A stretch of DNA of 64,000 nt from Methylobacterium sp. 77 (lineage in GTDB: Bacteria > Pseudomonadota > Alphaproteobacteria > Rhizobiales > Beijerinckiaceae): positions 1,024,011-1,088,010 of the forward strand of contig NZ_KB910516.1 in the NCBI RefSeq assembly GCF_000372825.1, written 5' to 3'. The first letter of the stretch is position 1; every line of letters begins with the position of its first letter. Of the stretch, positions 27,978-36,746 are shown piece after piece. The position numbers and the translations under genes were made by a program. The notes beneath the pieces were generated by a model. The model was not told where the DNA came from. It made no database searches and was given only the letters and a program-made list of their open reading frames with translations.

Positions 27978-28892
27978 ATGCGCATCGGGCTCGCGGCCGA
28001 TAACGGCAACTGGCACAAGGCACGCCTGAAGGCCGCCCTCGAAAGTCTCGGCGCCGAGCCGGTGCTATTCTCGCTGGCCGACGTGGCTGTGGTCACGGGC
28101 GCGGGCGAGCCGCTTCGGGTGCCGGGCTTTTCCGCCGGGTTGCCCGACGGCGTCCTGCTGCGGACCATCGCCGGCGGCACCTTCGAGGCGACCACCATGC
28201 GGCTCGGCGTGCTCCACGCCCTCGTCGCATCCGGGGTCACGGTGTGGAACTCGCCCAGCGCCATCGAACGCTCGGTGGACAAGGCGATGACGAGTCTTCT
28301 CGTCGCTAGGGCCGGCCTCCCGACGCCCGACACCTTCGTCTTCTCCAGCCGCGCCGCCGCCGCCGACTGCGTTGCCCGCGAGGCGGGACCGGGCCGGCCG
28401 CTCGTGCTGAAGCCGCTGTTCGGCTCGCAGGGCGAGGGCCTGCAACTGATCGAGCGGCCGGACGACCTGCCCGACGAGGAGGCGGTGTCCCGCGTCTACT
28501 ATCTCCAGCGCTACATCGCGCGGAATGACGGACTCTGGCGCGATTACCGCGTCTTCGTGTGCGAGGGCAGGGCCATCGCCGCCATGATTCGCGAGGGCGA
28601 CGGCTGGATCACCAACGTCCATCGCGGAGGCCGTCCGCTGCCCTGGACCATGCCGGCGAAGGCCGCCGACCTCGCGGAATCCGCGGCCGCCGCCATCGGC
28701 GTCGACTATACCGGCATCGATCTCGTGGAAGACGGGGAGGGCGGCTATCTCGTTCTCGAGGTCAATTCCATGCCGGCCTGGTCCGGCCTACAGCAGGTCA
28801 CCGAGGTCGATATCGCCCAGGCCGTGGCGCGCGGCTTCCTCAACGCGGTACGGGCGGCGAGGCCGCCGCGCCTCGTGGCGGCACAGGGATGA
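27978..28892 (+). CDS. RimK-like ATP-grasp ligase
   Basis: 304-residue RimK/MptN-type ATP-grasp ligase. ATP-binding elements are TSLLVARAGLPTPDTFVF, LVLKPLFGSQGEGLQLI, the YYLQRYI linker and TGIDLVEDGEGGYLVLEVNS with the metal-binding EVN. Such enzymes add glutamate to tetrahydrosarcinapterin or other acceptors; here the likely acceptor is dephospho-H4MPT or methylofuran, both glutamylated. The start is 23 bases after a repeat. Stop overlaps the next ATG. It probably equals orf5 of M. extorquens. Confidence 0.85.
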   Translation: MRIGLAADNGNWHKARLKAALESLGAEPVLFSLADVAVVTGAGEPLRVPGFSAGLPDGVLLRTIAGGTFEATTMRLGVLHALVASGVTVWNSPSAIERSVDKAMTSLLVARAGLPTPDTFVFSSRAAAADCVAREAGPGRPLVLKPLFGSQGEGLQLIERPDDLPDEEAVSRVYYLQRYIARNDGLWRDYRVFVCEGRAIAAMIREGDGWITNVHRGGRPLPWTMPAKAADLAESAAAAIGVDYTGIDLVEDGEGGYLVLEVNSMPAWSGLQQVTEVDIAQAVARGFLNAVRAARPPRLVAAQG

Positions 28893-29734
28893 GCGGGCTG
28901 TCGCCGGACGCGATCGCGGAGGCCTACCGGGCGAGTTGCCTCGCCGAACTCGATGCATTGAAGCCCGGCAACGTCCACGTCTTCGGCGACGGCCACCGCA
29001 TGGCGGTGGCGGATTTCGTCACCAGCGCCGCGGTCTCCGCCCCCCATCTGGCAGCCCCCGGCGCACGGGTGGGCCGGCGCGTGCTCGCCGCCATGGAAGC
29101 GACCCTTCACGCGGTGGGCCAGAACACCAATCTCGGCATCCTACTGCTATGCGCCCCCCTCGCGCTCGCTGCCGACCGCGGCGGCACATGGCGCGAGGCT
29201 CTGCTCCAAGTTCTCGATACGCTCGATCCAGCCGATGCCGCCGATGTCTTCGCCGCGATCCGCGCCGCCAATCCCGGCGGCCTCGGCAAGGCCGAACGCC
29301 ACGACGTGACCGGGACGGAGGCACCAGCCTCCTTGAGCGCGGCCATGGCGGAGGCGGCCCCTCGCGATCGGATCGCCCGCGCCTACGTGACCGGTTTTGC
29401 GGATCTCTTCACCATCGGCCTGCCAGCCCTGTCGGCAGCGCGCGCGAAGGGGCTTGCGCCTCCCTGGAGCACCACGGCCGTCTTCCTCGCCTACCTCGGT
29501 TCGGTTCCCGACAGTCACGTTGCGCGCAAGCATGGGACGGAACGCGCCGAAGCCCTCCGCCTCGAGGCGGAGGCACTGCTCGCCCTCGATCTTTCCGTGC
29601 CTCCCATCTCCGAGCTCCTCGCGCGAGATCGCTCGTGGAAGGCGGAGAATCTCAATCCCGGAACCAGCGCGGACATGACGGTGGCCACCCTCTTCGCCGA
29701 CCGGTTGTTCGCAGGTGAGACAGCAACTCCCTGA
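28889..29734 (+). CDS. CitG/MdcB-like (triphosphoribosyl-dephospho-CoA synthase family) protein
   Basis: 281 residues. It matches the CitG-like family: SCLAELDALKPGNVHVFGDG, SAAVSAPHLAAPGARVG, GQNTNLGILLLCAPLALAA, NPGGLGKAERHDV and LNPGTSADMTVATLF, with the nucleotide-handling KPGNV and NTNLG motifs. In this cluster a role in adding the ribosyl/ribityl moiety of H4MPT is plausible but not proven. Start ATG 28889 is coupled to the preceding stop. Probably orf7 of M. extorquens. Confidence 0.82.
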   Translation: MSGLSPDAIAEAYRASCLAELDALKPGNVHVFGDGHRMAVADFVTSAAVSAPHLAAPGARVGRRVLAAMEATLHAVGQNTNLGILLLCAPLALAADRGGTWREALLQVLDTLDPADAADVFAAIRAANPGGLGKAERHDVTGTEAPASLSAAMAEAAPRDRIARAYVTGFADLFTIGLPALSAARAKGLAPPWSTTAVFLAYLGSVPDSHVARKHGTERAEALRLEAEALLALDLSVPPISELLARDRSWKAENLNPGTSADMTVATLFADRLFAGETATP

Positions 29735-29996
29735 AATCGGCTGCGCGGCTGCTGTGTCGCGCGCCCTAATCAGTGTTGTTGCGTGTTCAACCCCCCGTCA
29801 GGCAAAGATTTTGCTCGGTTACGCCCCCCCTGCAGGGTTGTTCCGGCCGAGACCCCAGAGTAGGGTCCGCGCCGCGATCCGGGCAAACCGGTCCGGTCCC
29901 ATTGGGGCTGGACGCCGTGAACAAGGATAGCTGTCGGCCGCGCCCACACGCTCGGGGGCGGTCACGTCTTTTCAAGACTCCTGGGAGAAACCCCAC
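29735..29996. other. fae upstream region
   Basis: 262-base gap before the highly expressed fae gene, T-rich by local standards and likely to hold a strong promoter. Fae starts 8 bases after a GGGAG site (about 29982-29988). No confident -35/-10 was assigned. Confidence 0.45.
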
Positions 29997-30509
29997 ATGG
30001 CGAAGATCAACAAAGTTATGGTCGGCGAGGCTCTCGTCGGCGACGGCAACGAGGTCGCTCACATCGATCTCATCATCGGACCGCGCGGTTCGCCGGCCGA
30101 GACGGCTTTCTGCAACGGCCTCGTGAACAACAAGCACGGCTTCACCAGCCTGCTCGCGGTCATCGCGCCGAACCTGCCCTGCAAGCCGAACACCCTGATG
30201 TTCAACAAGGTCACCATCAACGACGCCCGTCAGGCCGTCCAGATGTTCGGCCCCGCCCAGCACGGCGTCGCCAAGGCCGTGCAGGATGCCGTCGCTGAAG
30301 GCATCATCCCCGCCGACGAAGCCGACGACCTGTTCATCCTGGTCGGCGTGTTCATCCACTGGGAAGCTGCCGACGACGCCAAGATCCAGAAGTACAACTA
30401 CGACGCCGTCAAGCTGTCGATCGAGCGCGCCGTGAAGGGCGAGCCCACCGCTGCCCATGCTACCGAGCAGCGCAACTCCGCTTCGCACCCCTTCGCGTCG
30501 AACGCTTAG
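29997..30509 (+). CDS. fae: Formaldehyde-activating enzyme
   Basis: 170 residues, the normal length. Condenses formaldehyde with H4MPT to methylene-H4MPT, the entry reaction of the pathway. Nearly invariant sequence: [20 protein letters not shown] with the catalytic histidine H22 (counting Met), [36 protein letters not shown] and [14 protein letters not shown]. Strong site GGGAGAAACC, long upstream region and a strong terminator indicate an abundant monocistronic transcript. Codon use is highly biased, unlike neighbours. Confidence 0.98.
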   Translation: MAKINKVMVGEALVGDGNEVAHIDLIIGPRGSPAETAFCNGLVNNKHGFTSLLAVIAPNLPCKPNTLMFNKVTINDARQAVQMFGPAQHGVAKAVQDAVAEGIIPADEADDLFILVGVFIHWEAADDAKIQKYNYDAVKLSIERAVKGEPTAAHATEQRNSASHPFASNA

Positions 30510-30604
30510 ATTGGGGACAGTCCTGGGCAGAGCGTGCCTCCGCCCGCACCGCGGGGCCTGCTCCAGCGACTGGCTTCCATCTTCCTCGGACGATGAAACA
30601 TGAA

Positions 30605-30634
30605 ACGAGGCGGCTTCGGCCGCCTCGTTTTTTT
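30605..30634. terminator. Intrinsic terminator after fae
   Basis: Ten-base stem ACGAGGCGGC / GCCGCCTCGT with TTCG loop and seven T. Lies between convergent fae and the HisA-like gene; the A-run at the other end allows use from the left as well. Confidence 0.93.
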
Positions 30635-30648
30635 ATGTCTCCGCCGGC

Positions 30649-31332
30649 TCATCCACGCAGCGTTCCGTCGTGAATCGCGGAGGCCACCAGCGCCCCGGCA
30701 ACGCCAATCGCTTCGAGCGCGACGACATCCTCGGGCCCGCGCACGCCCCCGGCCGCGTAGAGCCGCGTCGCAGGGCTGATCCGCCTGATCTCCGACAGTC
30801 GGGCGAGGTCCGGCCCGGCCCCGGCGCCGACCCGGCTCAAGGTCATCACGATGACCTCGGAGGGCCAGTGCCCCGGCTCGTCATGCAGGGTCGCCGGCCC
30901 CATCCGCTCCGCGCCCCTGGTGTCGACGGAGAACACGGCACGGTCGCCGAGGGCCCTCACCAAAACGGCATCCGTCTGGCTCTCGCTGCCGATCACAGGA
31001 CGGCCCAGTCCTTCACTCAGGAAGGCATCGACACCCGGCGCGTCCGAGAACCCGGCATCGACCCAGAGCCCGATGCCGGGACAGCTCCTCGCGATTCGCG
31101 CCAGACTTCGCAGATCGGGCGCCTTGCCGTCGATGATCGCATCGAGGTCGGCCACATAGAGGGTCGCTGCGGCGATGGCGGCCACCAGCCCTCGCGCGAC
31201 CTCGCCGGGCGACGACCCCTTTGCCAAGGGCGTCACGATCGGGGCATAGGAGGCGCGATCGCCGGCTCTCGCCCGCACCACTTCCCCGTGGCGCAGGTCG
31301 ATCACCGGAACGATCCGAAATTCGTCCCTCAT
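30649..31332 (-). CDS. HisA-related TIM-barrel protein of the H4MPT cluster
   Basis: 227 residues resembling HisA (ProFAR isomerase): VPVIDLRHGEVVRARAG, LYVADLDAIIDG with the catalytic-type aspartate, VFSVDTRGAERM and LYAAGGVRGPEDVVAL. It is too divergent and misplaced to be the histidine enzyme and is likely the C1-cluster orf17 type (number from memory), with a presumed role in cofactor synthesis. AAGGAG precedes ATG 31332. It faces fae and diverges from the next gene with only 30 bases between starts. Confidence 0.85.
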   Translation of the reverse strand: MRDEFRIVPVIDLRHGEVVRARAGDRASYAPIVTPLAKGSSPGEVARGLVAAIAAATLYVADLDAIIDGKAPDLRSLARIARSCPGIGLWVDAGFSDAPGVDAFLSEGLGRPVIGSESQTDAVLVRALGDRAVFSVDTRGAERMGPATLHDEPGHWPSEVIVMTLSRVGAGAGPDLARLSEIRRISPATRLYAAGGVRGPEDVVALEAIGVAGALVASAIHDGTLRG

Positions 31333-31362
31333 TCCCGTTTTTCTCCTTCAACGGACCTGCCC

Positions 31363-32424
31363 GTGACGCCTGCCGCATCCACGCACGCCCCGGTGATCGG
31401 CTGGGATCTCGGGGGGGTCCATGTCAAGGCGGCCCTGGTTCGCAGCGGCCGTATCGAGGCCGTGGTGCAGGCGCCCTGCCGCCTCTGGCGTGGGTTGCCC
31501 GCCCTCGACGAGACTTTCTCGCAACTGCCCGACTGGGCGCGCGGAGAGGCCGGTCACGTCGTGACCATGACGGGCGAGCTCACCGATTGCTTCTCCGACC
31601 GCACGGACGGCGTGGCACAGATCTCCGCCTGGGCGAAGGCACATCTGTCCGGCTCGGTGCGGATCTATGGCGGCCGCGCCGGTTTGCTTTCAGCCGAGGA
31701 GGCGAAGGGCTCGGCCCTGGACGTGGCATCGGCCAACTGGCACGCCACCGCCGCCCTCGTCGGTCGCCACGTGAACGACGCGCTCCTCGTCGATATCGGC
31801 TCCACCACCGCCGACCTGATCCCCATCGTCGGTGGCCGGCCCGCCGCCACCGGCTACAGCGATGCCGAGCGACTGGAAACCGGCGAGCTTGTCTATTCCG
31901 GCGTAGTCCGCACGCCCGTCCTCGCCTTTACCGCCTCGGCGCCGTTCAAGGGGCGGCGGACCGGCCTGATGGCCGAGACCTTCGCCACCACGGCGGACGT
32001 CTACCGCCTCACCGGAGACCTGCCGGAGGGCGCCGACCAGCAGCACAGCGCCGACATGAAGGGCAAGTCGATCCCCGAGACCGAGATCCGCCTGGCTCGG
32101 ATGATCGGTCGCGACCATGCGGAGGGAACCTGCGCCGATTGGAAGGCCCTCGCAGCCCATTTCGCGGAGTGCCAGTTGCGACCGCTCCACGACGCGGCGG
32201 CGATCCTGCTCTCGCGCCCCGATATCGGAGCGGACGCACCCCTGATCGTCTGCGGGGCGGGGAGGTTCCTCGCCGAGCGCCTGGCCCAGCGCCTGGGACG
32301 CCCGTCCGTGGCGCTCACGGATCTGATCGCCCCGTCGCTTGCCGAGGAAGGGGGCGACTGGGCCTCCACCTGCGGTCCGGCCGTCGCCGTGGCCCTTCTG
32401 GCCGCCGACCCGATCCGCCTCTGA
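31363..32424 (+). CDS. MfnF-like hydantoinase/sugar-kinase family protein (methylofuran biosynthesis)
   Basis: 353 residues of the hydantoinase/ASKHA type once called predicted transcriptional regulator/sugar kinase. Motifs are IGWDLGGVHVKAALV (phosphate-1-like), DIGSTTADLIPIVGG (phosphate-2-like) and DAPLIVCGAGRFLAERLA (adenosine-like). The archaeal homologue MfnF joins the furan and tyramine parts of methanofuran, so here it probably assembles methylofuran; this is inference from family. GTG 31363 is the most plausible start; the frame extending to 30670 runs antisense through the HisA-like gene. Corresponds to orf9 by position. Confidence 0.82.
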   Translation: MTPAASTHAPVIGWDLGGVHVKAALVRSGRIEAVVQAPCRLWRGLPALDETFSQLPDWARGEAGHVVTMTGELTDCFSDRTDGVAQISAWAKAHLSGSVRIYGGRAGLLSAEEAKGSALDVASANWHATAALVGRHVNDALLVDIGSTTADLIPIVGGRPAATGYSDAERLETGELVYSGVVRTPVLAFTASAPFKGRRTGLMAETFATTADVYRLTGDLPEGADQQHSADMKGKSIPETEIRLARMIGRDHAEGTCADWKALAAHFAECQLRPLHDAAAILLSRPDIGADAPLIVCGAGRFLAERLAQRLGRPSVALTDLIAPSLAEEGGDWASTCGPAVAVALLAADPIRL

Positions 32425-32442
32425 ACCGAACAGGAGACCCGC

Positions 32443-32643
32443 ATGAGCGCCACGCACAAACTCGCCCGCATCCTCGCCACGCGCTCCGGTGGAGGGATCG
32501 AACTGGCTCTCGCCACCGAGAGCGGCCAGACCCTCAAGGTGCTGGCGAGCCAGGACCAGATCGACATGCTGGTGGATGAGCTCGAGGATATCCTGAACTC
32601 GCCGGTCGAGCCCGAAGACGATGGGCCGCCTCCGGCGGCATAA
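32443..32643 (+). CDS. Conserved-looking small acidic protein, C1 cluster
   Basis: 66 residues, predicted alpha-helical, ending PVEPEDDGPPPAA. A strong AGGAGA site precedes ATG and the start is 18 bases after the MfnF-like gene, so co-transcription is likely. No family recognised. The sequence looks like a genuine protein (balanced hydrophobic pattern, typical codon third-position GC). Role unknown. Confidence 0.7.
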   Translation: MSATHKLARILATRSGGGIELALATESGQTLKVLASQDQIDMLVDELEDILNSPVEPEDDGPPPAA

Positions 32644-32646
32644 ACC

Positions 32647-32775
32647 CCATGGACCTCCGTCCCCTTCGAGGATGGAGGGTGGTTGCGGAGCGACCGGAGG
32701 AGGGGGCTATTTCTCCGGAAGCGGCGTTCCCCTCGTCCGTTCCGCTTCGCGGACCACCTCTGCCCCGAGGCAAGA
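32647..32775 (+). repeat. Composite palindromic repeat, copy D
   Basis: Diverged full copy of the family at 489-619: ACCTCC ... GGAGGGT, GGTTGCGGAGCGACCGGAGGA, TTCCCCTCGTCCGTTCCGCT and CGCGGACCACCTCTGCCCCG, with the final closing arm lost. Intergenic after the small acidic-protein gene. Confidence 0.7.
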
Positions 32776-32805
32776 CGCAAAAGCCGCGCGTTCCGTCCGC
32801 TGCTC

Positions 32806-33765
32806 CTACCGCAGGAAGTCCCCGAACGAGCGCGGCCCGTCCGGCACCGGAATGTCCGCAATTAGCTTCAAGGTCGTGGCATCGATGATGCCCAGGGTGT
32901 TGGAGCCCCAGTTCGTCACGTAGAGGCGACTGCCGTCGCGGGAGGCGGCGATGCCCTCCGGGTGGTCACCGACGTCGATGGCCGCCACGTTGGTGAGGGT
33001 CTTCAAGTTGAACACCGTGACGGTGTTCGAATACTGGTCGGTGACGAAGCCGCGCGTAGCGGTGAGCGCCACCACATAGGGCCGCTCGCCGGTGGTCACC
33101 CGGCCGAACTCGCGACGCTCGGCGACGTCGATGACGGAGACGTCATTGGAGGTGACGTTGGCGGTGTAGGCGCGGGTGCCGGTCTCATCGAGGGTGATGC
33201 CGAACGGGTGCTCTCCGACCGGGATCTTCACCGTCTCGGTGGCCGTCGCGGTATCGACGACGGAGACGGAATTGCCCTCGCGGTTGGCGACCAGGATCGT
33301 GGCGCCGTCCGGCGTGACCGCGATGCCCGAGGGCGAGGCGCCGACCTGGATCTCGGTCTCGAGCTTCGAGCCGTCCGGCGAGATCACGAAGATCCGGCTT
33401 CCATACCAGTCGGCCACGTAGACCGCGCCGGACTTCGGATTGACGGCGACACCGAGGGGGCCACCGGGCAGGGGGAGAGTGCTCGTCACCGTTCGTGCAT
33501 CGAGGTCCACCACGGCGAGGCCGTGGCCTTCGGGGCGGGTGACATAGGCAGTCTTGCGATCGGGCGACACGGCAATGCCGGCCGGCGCGCCGTCGACGGG
33601 GATCTGTGCGACGACGATCTGCGTGTCGAGATCGACCACGGCGAGGATGTTCGCTCCCTGCGCCGTGACGAGAGCTTCGTCGGCGAGGGCCGGAGCCATA
33701 GTCAGAATCAGGGCGAGAAGGGGAGCCCCCACCGTCCGGGCGATCGAATCGGATCGACGCGGCAA
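32806..33765 (-). CDS. Secreted YVTN beta-propeller protein
   Basis: About 319 residues with seven YVTN-type repeats (for example VSPDRKTAYVTRPEG, VNPKSGAVYVADWYG, ILVANREGNSVSVVDTAT, LYVTNWGSNTLGIID), predicted to form a periplasmic seven-bladed propeller. A hydrophobic signal (APLLALILTMAPALA) precedes DEALV. The start is unclear: TTG 33765 just after the repeat is preferred; GTG within the signal and a longer frame to 33864 (entirely repeat-encoded) are alternatives. A similar propeller protein is LutB, suggesting a link with metal-dependent methanol metabolism. Confidence 0.8.
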   Translation of the reverse strand: MPRRSDSIARTVGAPLLALILTMAPALADEALVTAQGANILAVVDLDTQIVVAQIPVDGAPAGIAVSPDRKTAYVTRPEGHGLAVVDLDARTVTSTLPLPGGPLGVAVNPKSGAVYVADWYGSRIFVISPDGSKLETEIQVGASPSGIAVTPDGATILVANREGNSVSVVDTATATETVKIPVGEHPFGITLDETGTRAYTANVTSNDVSVIDVAERREFGRVTTGERPYVVALTATRGFVTDQYSNTVTVFNLKTLTNVAAIDVGDHPEGIAASRDGSRLYVTNWGSNTLGIIDATTLKLIADIPVPDGPRSFGDFLR

Positions 33766-33767
33766 TG

Positions 33768-33852
33768 TCTCGCCCCGCTTGCGGGGAGATGGCTCGGCCG
33801 AACATGTCGTCGGCCGGGCCGGGCTGAAGCCGAAGGTGAGGGGGCGGCACCG
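33768..33852 (-). repeat. Palindromic repeat, copy E (half element)
   Basis: In the minus orientation it matches the second half of the composite repeat: CCCCCTCACC, a GGCCG-rich middle, GCCATCTCCCCGC-AAG-CGGGG. It lies immediately upstream of the beta-propeller gene and would be translated if the longest frame were used, which is why the shorter start is favoured. Confidence 0.6.
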
Positions 33853-33935
33853 AAAGACTCTCATCCGGAACTGTCCCCTCGCCGGCGCTGCGGCTCAATT
33901 TAGGATTGCCTCGGGCACGACGTGGCGCCCGAGGC

Positions 33936-33964
33936 CGTCTCCCTCCTCATGGGGAGGGGAGACG
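33936..33964. repeat. Palindromic repeat, copy F (single palindrome)
   Basis: CGTCTCCC ... GGGGAGACG hairpin related to the opening palindrome of the family. Just before it (33911-33934) is a CTCGGGC / GCCCGAG stem. Together they could end transcription of the leftward SRPBCC gene. Confidence 0.5.
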
Positions 33965-34017
33965 TGGAGACCTGGATGAATATCCAAGTCTCGTGACGAG
34001 AAGTCTGGTCGTGGAAT

Positions 34018-34548
34018 TCAGGAGCCCTTTTCGGCCTTCGCCTTCAGGTTCTCCAGCCCTTCCTTGTAGAGGCCGAGGACGGCCTTCTTGGAAGCCTCGT
34101 CGGAGAGGTCCGGCGGCGGATCGTTGTTCATGTAGCCGCGATAGAACGCACCGCGCCAGGTGACCTTGGTCTTGGCGCCGTCGCCTTCGAGCTCGATGGT
34201 CGAGGAATAGTCGTTCACCGGCAACGTCTTCACGTCCACCTTGGTGATCCGGTACATGTAGCTCTTCTTCTCGGCATCGTATTTGCCGAGTTCCTCCTCG
34301 ACGGTGGCGCCGCCCTTGAGCGTCACGATGCGGGTGGCCTTGGCCTCGTTGCCGCCCTTACCCTCGGTCTTCTCGACCACCGGGATCCAGCTCGCGTCCT
34401 GGAAATTGCCGACCAGTGCCCAGACCTTGTCGGCCGGAGCGTTGATCTCGATCGACTCGGAAACCTTCTGGCGGGTCGGGCCGTGGGCCTGCGCCGCGTA
34501 GGACACCGTAGCGAGCGCCGCCACAGCGGCCAGCGTCTTGAATCTCAT
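34018..34548 (-). CDS. Exported SRPBCC (MxaD-like) protein
   Basis: 176 residues with signal peptide MRFKTLAAVAALATVSYAAQ cleaved before HGPTRQ. The remainder matches the START/SRPBCC fold (SESIEINAPADKVWALVGNF, RIVTLKGGATVEEELGKYD, TKVTWRGAFYRGYMNND), like MxaD, a periplasmic protein linked with methanol dehydrogenase electron transfer. Location near the lut cluster fits a role with XoxF/MxaF, by inference. Start ATG 34548 chosen for the signal peptide. Confidence 0.82.
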   Translation of the reverse strand: MRFKTLAAVAALATVSYAAQAHGPTRQKVSESIEINAPADKVWALVGNFQDASWIPVVEKTEGKGGNEAKATRIVTLKGGATVEEELGKYDAEKKSYMYRITKVDVKTLPVNDYSSTIELEGDGAKTKVTWRGAFYRGYMNNDPPPDLSDEASKKAVLGLYKEGLENLKAKAEKGS

Positions 34549-34576
34549 CAACCCTGTCTCCTTGGGATCGCACATT

Positions 34577-35173
34577 CTAGGGTGCTTCGGGGGCTCTCGC
34601 GAGAACACGCTCGTCGCGCCCGAGGGCGGCGGCGACCTTGTCCTCGATCCAGTCCCAGGCCTCGCGTTCTTCGGGCCCGGCTGTCTTGGATATCGCGATG
34701 GCGTGGTAGCGCATCTCCGTCAGGATCTTGTCCGGCTCCAGCATGTGCAGGCGGGTCGACAGGATCGCCGCCTCCAGCACCGCCGCCTGCGCCCGGTTGT
34801 AGCCGATGAACGGCATGTGGCTGGCCGAGTGTACCATGCGCCCGCGATAACGCGGGCGCGTCGCATCGTCCTCCACCCCGATCACCTCGAACTCGGCATG
34901 GCCGAAGCTCTCGGCGAGGCGCCGGCCGGCAATCCGGTCGCAGGGGAGGGTCGCCCACTCGCGCCGCCCGGTGACCGCGCCCGCGATCACCCGCACGTCG
35001 CTGGGGCTCGATGCGGCGAAAACCGGATTGGCGTCGAGATTGAGGATGGTCGGCGAGGGCCGGAACGGGGCGAGCACCCACTCGTCCCCCTCTCGGATCA
35101 GTCCGAAGGGCACGAGCTGCAGGTCGCCGGACGGCGAGGTCGTGGTGACGATGGTCTCGAGGATCAGCGGCAT
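34577..35173 (-). CDS. DUF447 family protein (C1 cluster)
   Basis: 198 residues of the DUF447 family, flavodoxin-reductase/FMN-binding-like fold known from archaeal and methylotroph C1 clusters. Distinctive segments are ILETIVTTTSPSGDLQLVPF, YRGRMVHSASHMPFIGYNRA and EPDKILTEMRYHAIAI. It is separated by 4 bases from the dihydropteroate-synthase-like gene and is last in the mfn operon. It equals orf22 by position (memory). Role in cofactor synthesis inferred from conservation of context. Confidence 0.82.
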   Translation of the reverse strand: MPLILETIVTTTSPSGDLQLVPFGLIREGDEWVLAPFRPSPTILNLDANPVFAASSPSDVRVIAGAVTGRREWATLPCDRIAGRRLAESFGHAEFEVIGVEDDATRPRYRGRMVHSASHMPFIGYNRAQAAVLEAAILSTRLHMLEPDKILTEMRYHAIAISKTAGPEEREAWDWIEDKVAAALGRDERVLARAPEAP

Positions 35174-35177
35174 AGTA

Positions 35178-36746
35178 TCAGGCCTCGCCGCTCGGCACGA
35201 GCTTGTCGTTCGGCACGAGCTTGCCGCAGACGATGCGTCCACCCTCGTCCGCGAGGGCATCACCCCCTCGCGCCTGAGCGGGCCCGATCGTCTCCGGCCG
35301 GCCTGCACCCGCCTCCGCCGGCACGGCATCCCGAGTGGCGCGCGCCAGGCCATCGGGGCCGGAATGCTTCGTATGCCCGGCCTTCTTGAAGGCGGTGGTG
35401 TCCTCGGCCTCCTCGTCGGCGGCAATGCCCCAGCGCAGCGGCTCGTCCTGGACGTAGCGCTTGCCGAGGCGCCAGGCCGTCTCGGCCTTGGTCAGCTCGC
35501 CACCGAGATAGAAGGCGTGGGCACCGTCGGTGGCGACGTCGAGATCGGGAAAGAAGGCCATCGCGTCGGTGCCGATCGTGTGGACGTCGCGGTTGAAGGC
35601 ATGGATGCCGTCCTCGGCCACCGCGATGCGGTAGTTCGGGTCGCGCACCTCCGCCGCCTGGGCAGCAATCTCGTCCGGGGTCTGCACGAAGGGACGCTTG
35701 TCGTGCAAGGCCAGCAACTGGCGTCCGTAGCCCTTCGGCAGCGCGGAATCGGCCTTGGCCGCAAACATCACACGGCGGGCGGCGTCATGCTCCTCCACCG
35801 TGCGCCGGGTATGGTTGGAGACCTGCACGATCAGGACGTTGCGGATCGACAGCTCCGAGCACATGCCGACGAGGAGGGCGGTGACGCCGAGGCTGTCGGC
35901 CTCGGTGAGTTCGGTGAGGTTGCCCGTCCCCATCATCATCTCGATGCCGGGCCATCGTTTCCGCGTCTCATGATAGCGGGTGATCGATTCGACGAAGCCG
36001 AAATGGATCGGCTCCAGGATCGGGTCGGCCATGTAGGGCCGGCCGGCCTTCTCCATGCGCTCGATGGCGCGGTCGAGGGAGGGCAGGTCGTCGGGCCGCA
36101 TCGGCACGAGGATCGGCACGGCGTCGGTCTCGAAGGCGAGATCGAGTGTCTCCTCGTTGAGGCTCAGCAGGTAGTCGGCTCCGGCCTTCGCGCCGCGGGT
36201 CAGTTCGTCGAGGGAGAAGGAATCGACGCTCACCTTCAGCCCGGCATCTTTCAAGAGGCGCACGCAGTCTTCGAGATGGGGAAAGGCAGTGTCGGGCAGA
36301 CCACCGAGATCGATCACGTCGGCGCCCCTGCGGGCCAGATCGAGTCCTTTCTCCAGGATCTGGTCGGGCGTCATCTTCGAGGCGTCGACGATCTCGGAGA
36401 AGATGCGCAGGTCGTGGCGCGACAGGTCCGGTTTTCGTCCGGCGAGACCGAGATAGGCCGGCAGGTCGACCACCTCGTCCGGGCCTCGCTCCACCGGCAG
36501 CCCGAAATGCACGGACAGCGCCTCCGGGTTGGCGCGGCAACGGCCGGGCAGGACGATGCGGGTCGCGCCCTCGGGGATCGTCACGCGACGTCGGATGATC
36601 TCCTCGGTCATCAGGGCGGCGACCTTCACCCCGGCATCGGCGATGCTCCAGGTGAAACGCTCGGTCGGCAGAGTGGACGCGACCTTCTCCAGGCGCGCCT
36701 TCGCCATCCGGCCGGTAATGAAGACGAGGTGCTCGGACGCGCTCAC
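35178..36746 (-). CDS. Dihydropteroate-synthase-like protein (DUF6513 family)
   Basis: 522 residues. The central TIM-barrel resembles DHPS (GADVIDLGGLPDTAFP, LKVSVDSFSLDELTRGAKAG, GRPYMADPILEPIHFGFVES, MMMGTGNLTELTEADSLG) within longer N- and C-terminal domains. Likely the H4MPT counterpart of dihydropteroate synthase, joining pterin with the ribofuranosylaminobenzene product; known as orf21 in M. extorquens, from memory. The tail contains the tandem GKLVPNDKLVPSG. Start GTG 36746 overlaps the upstream stop (GTGA). Confidence 0.82.
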   Translation of the reverse strand: MSASEHLVFITGRMAKARLEKVASTLPTERFTWSIADAGVKVAALMTEEIIRRRVTIPEGATRIVLPGRCRANPEALSVHFGLPVERGPDEVVDLPAYLGLAGRKPDLSRHDLRIFSEIVDASKMTPDQILEKGLDLARRGADVIDLGGLPDTAFPHLEDCVRLLKDAGLKVSVDSFSLDELTRGAKAGADYLLSLNEETLDLAFETDAVPILVPMRPDDLPSLDRAIERMEKAGRPYMADPILEPIHFGFVESITRYHETRKRWPGIEMMMGTGNLTELTEADSLGVTALLVGMCSELSIRNVLIVQVSNHTRRTVEEHDAARRVMFAAKADSALPKGYGRQLLALHDKRPFVQTPDEIAAQAAEVRDPNYRIAVAEDGIHAFNRDVHTIGTDAMAFFPDLDVATDGAHAFYLGGELTKAETAWRLGKRYVQDEPLRWGIAADEEAEDTTAFKKAGHTKHSGPDGLARATRDAVPAEAGAGRPETIGPAQARGGDALADEGGRIVCGKLVPNDKLVPSGEA

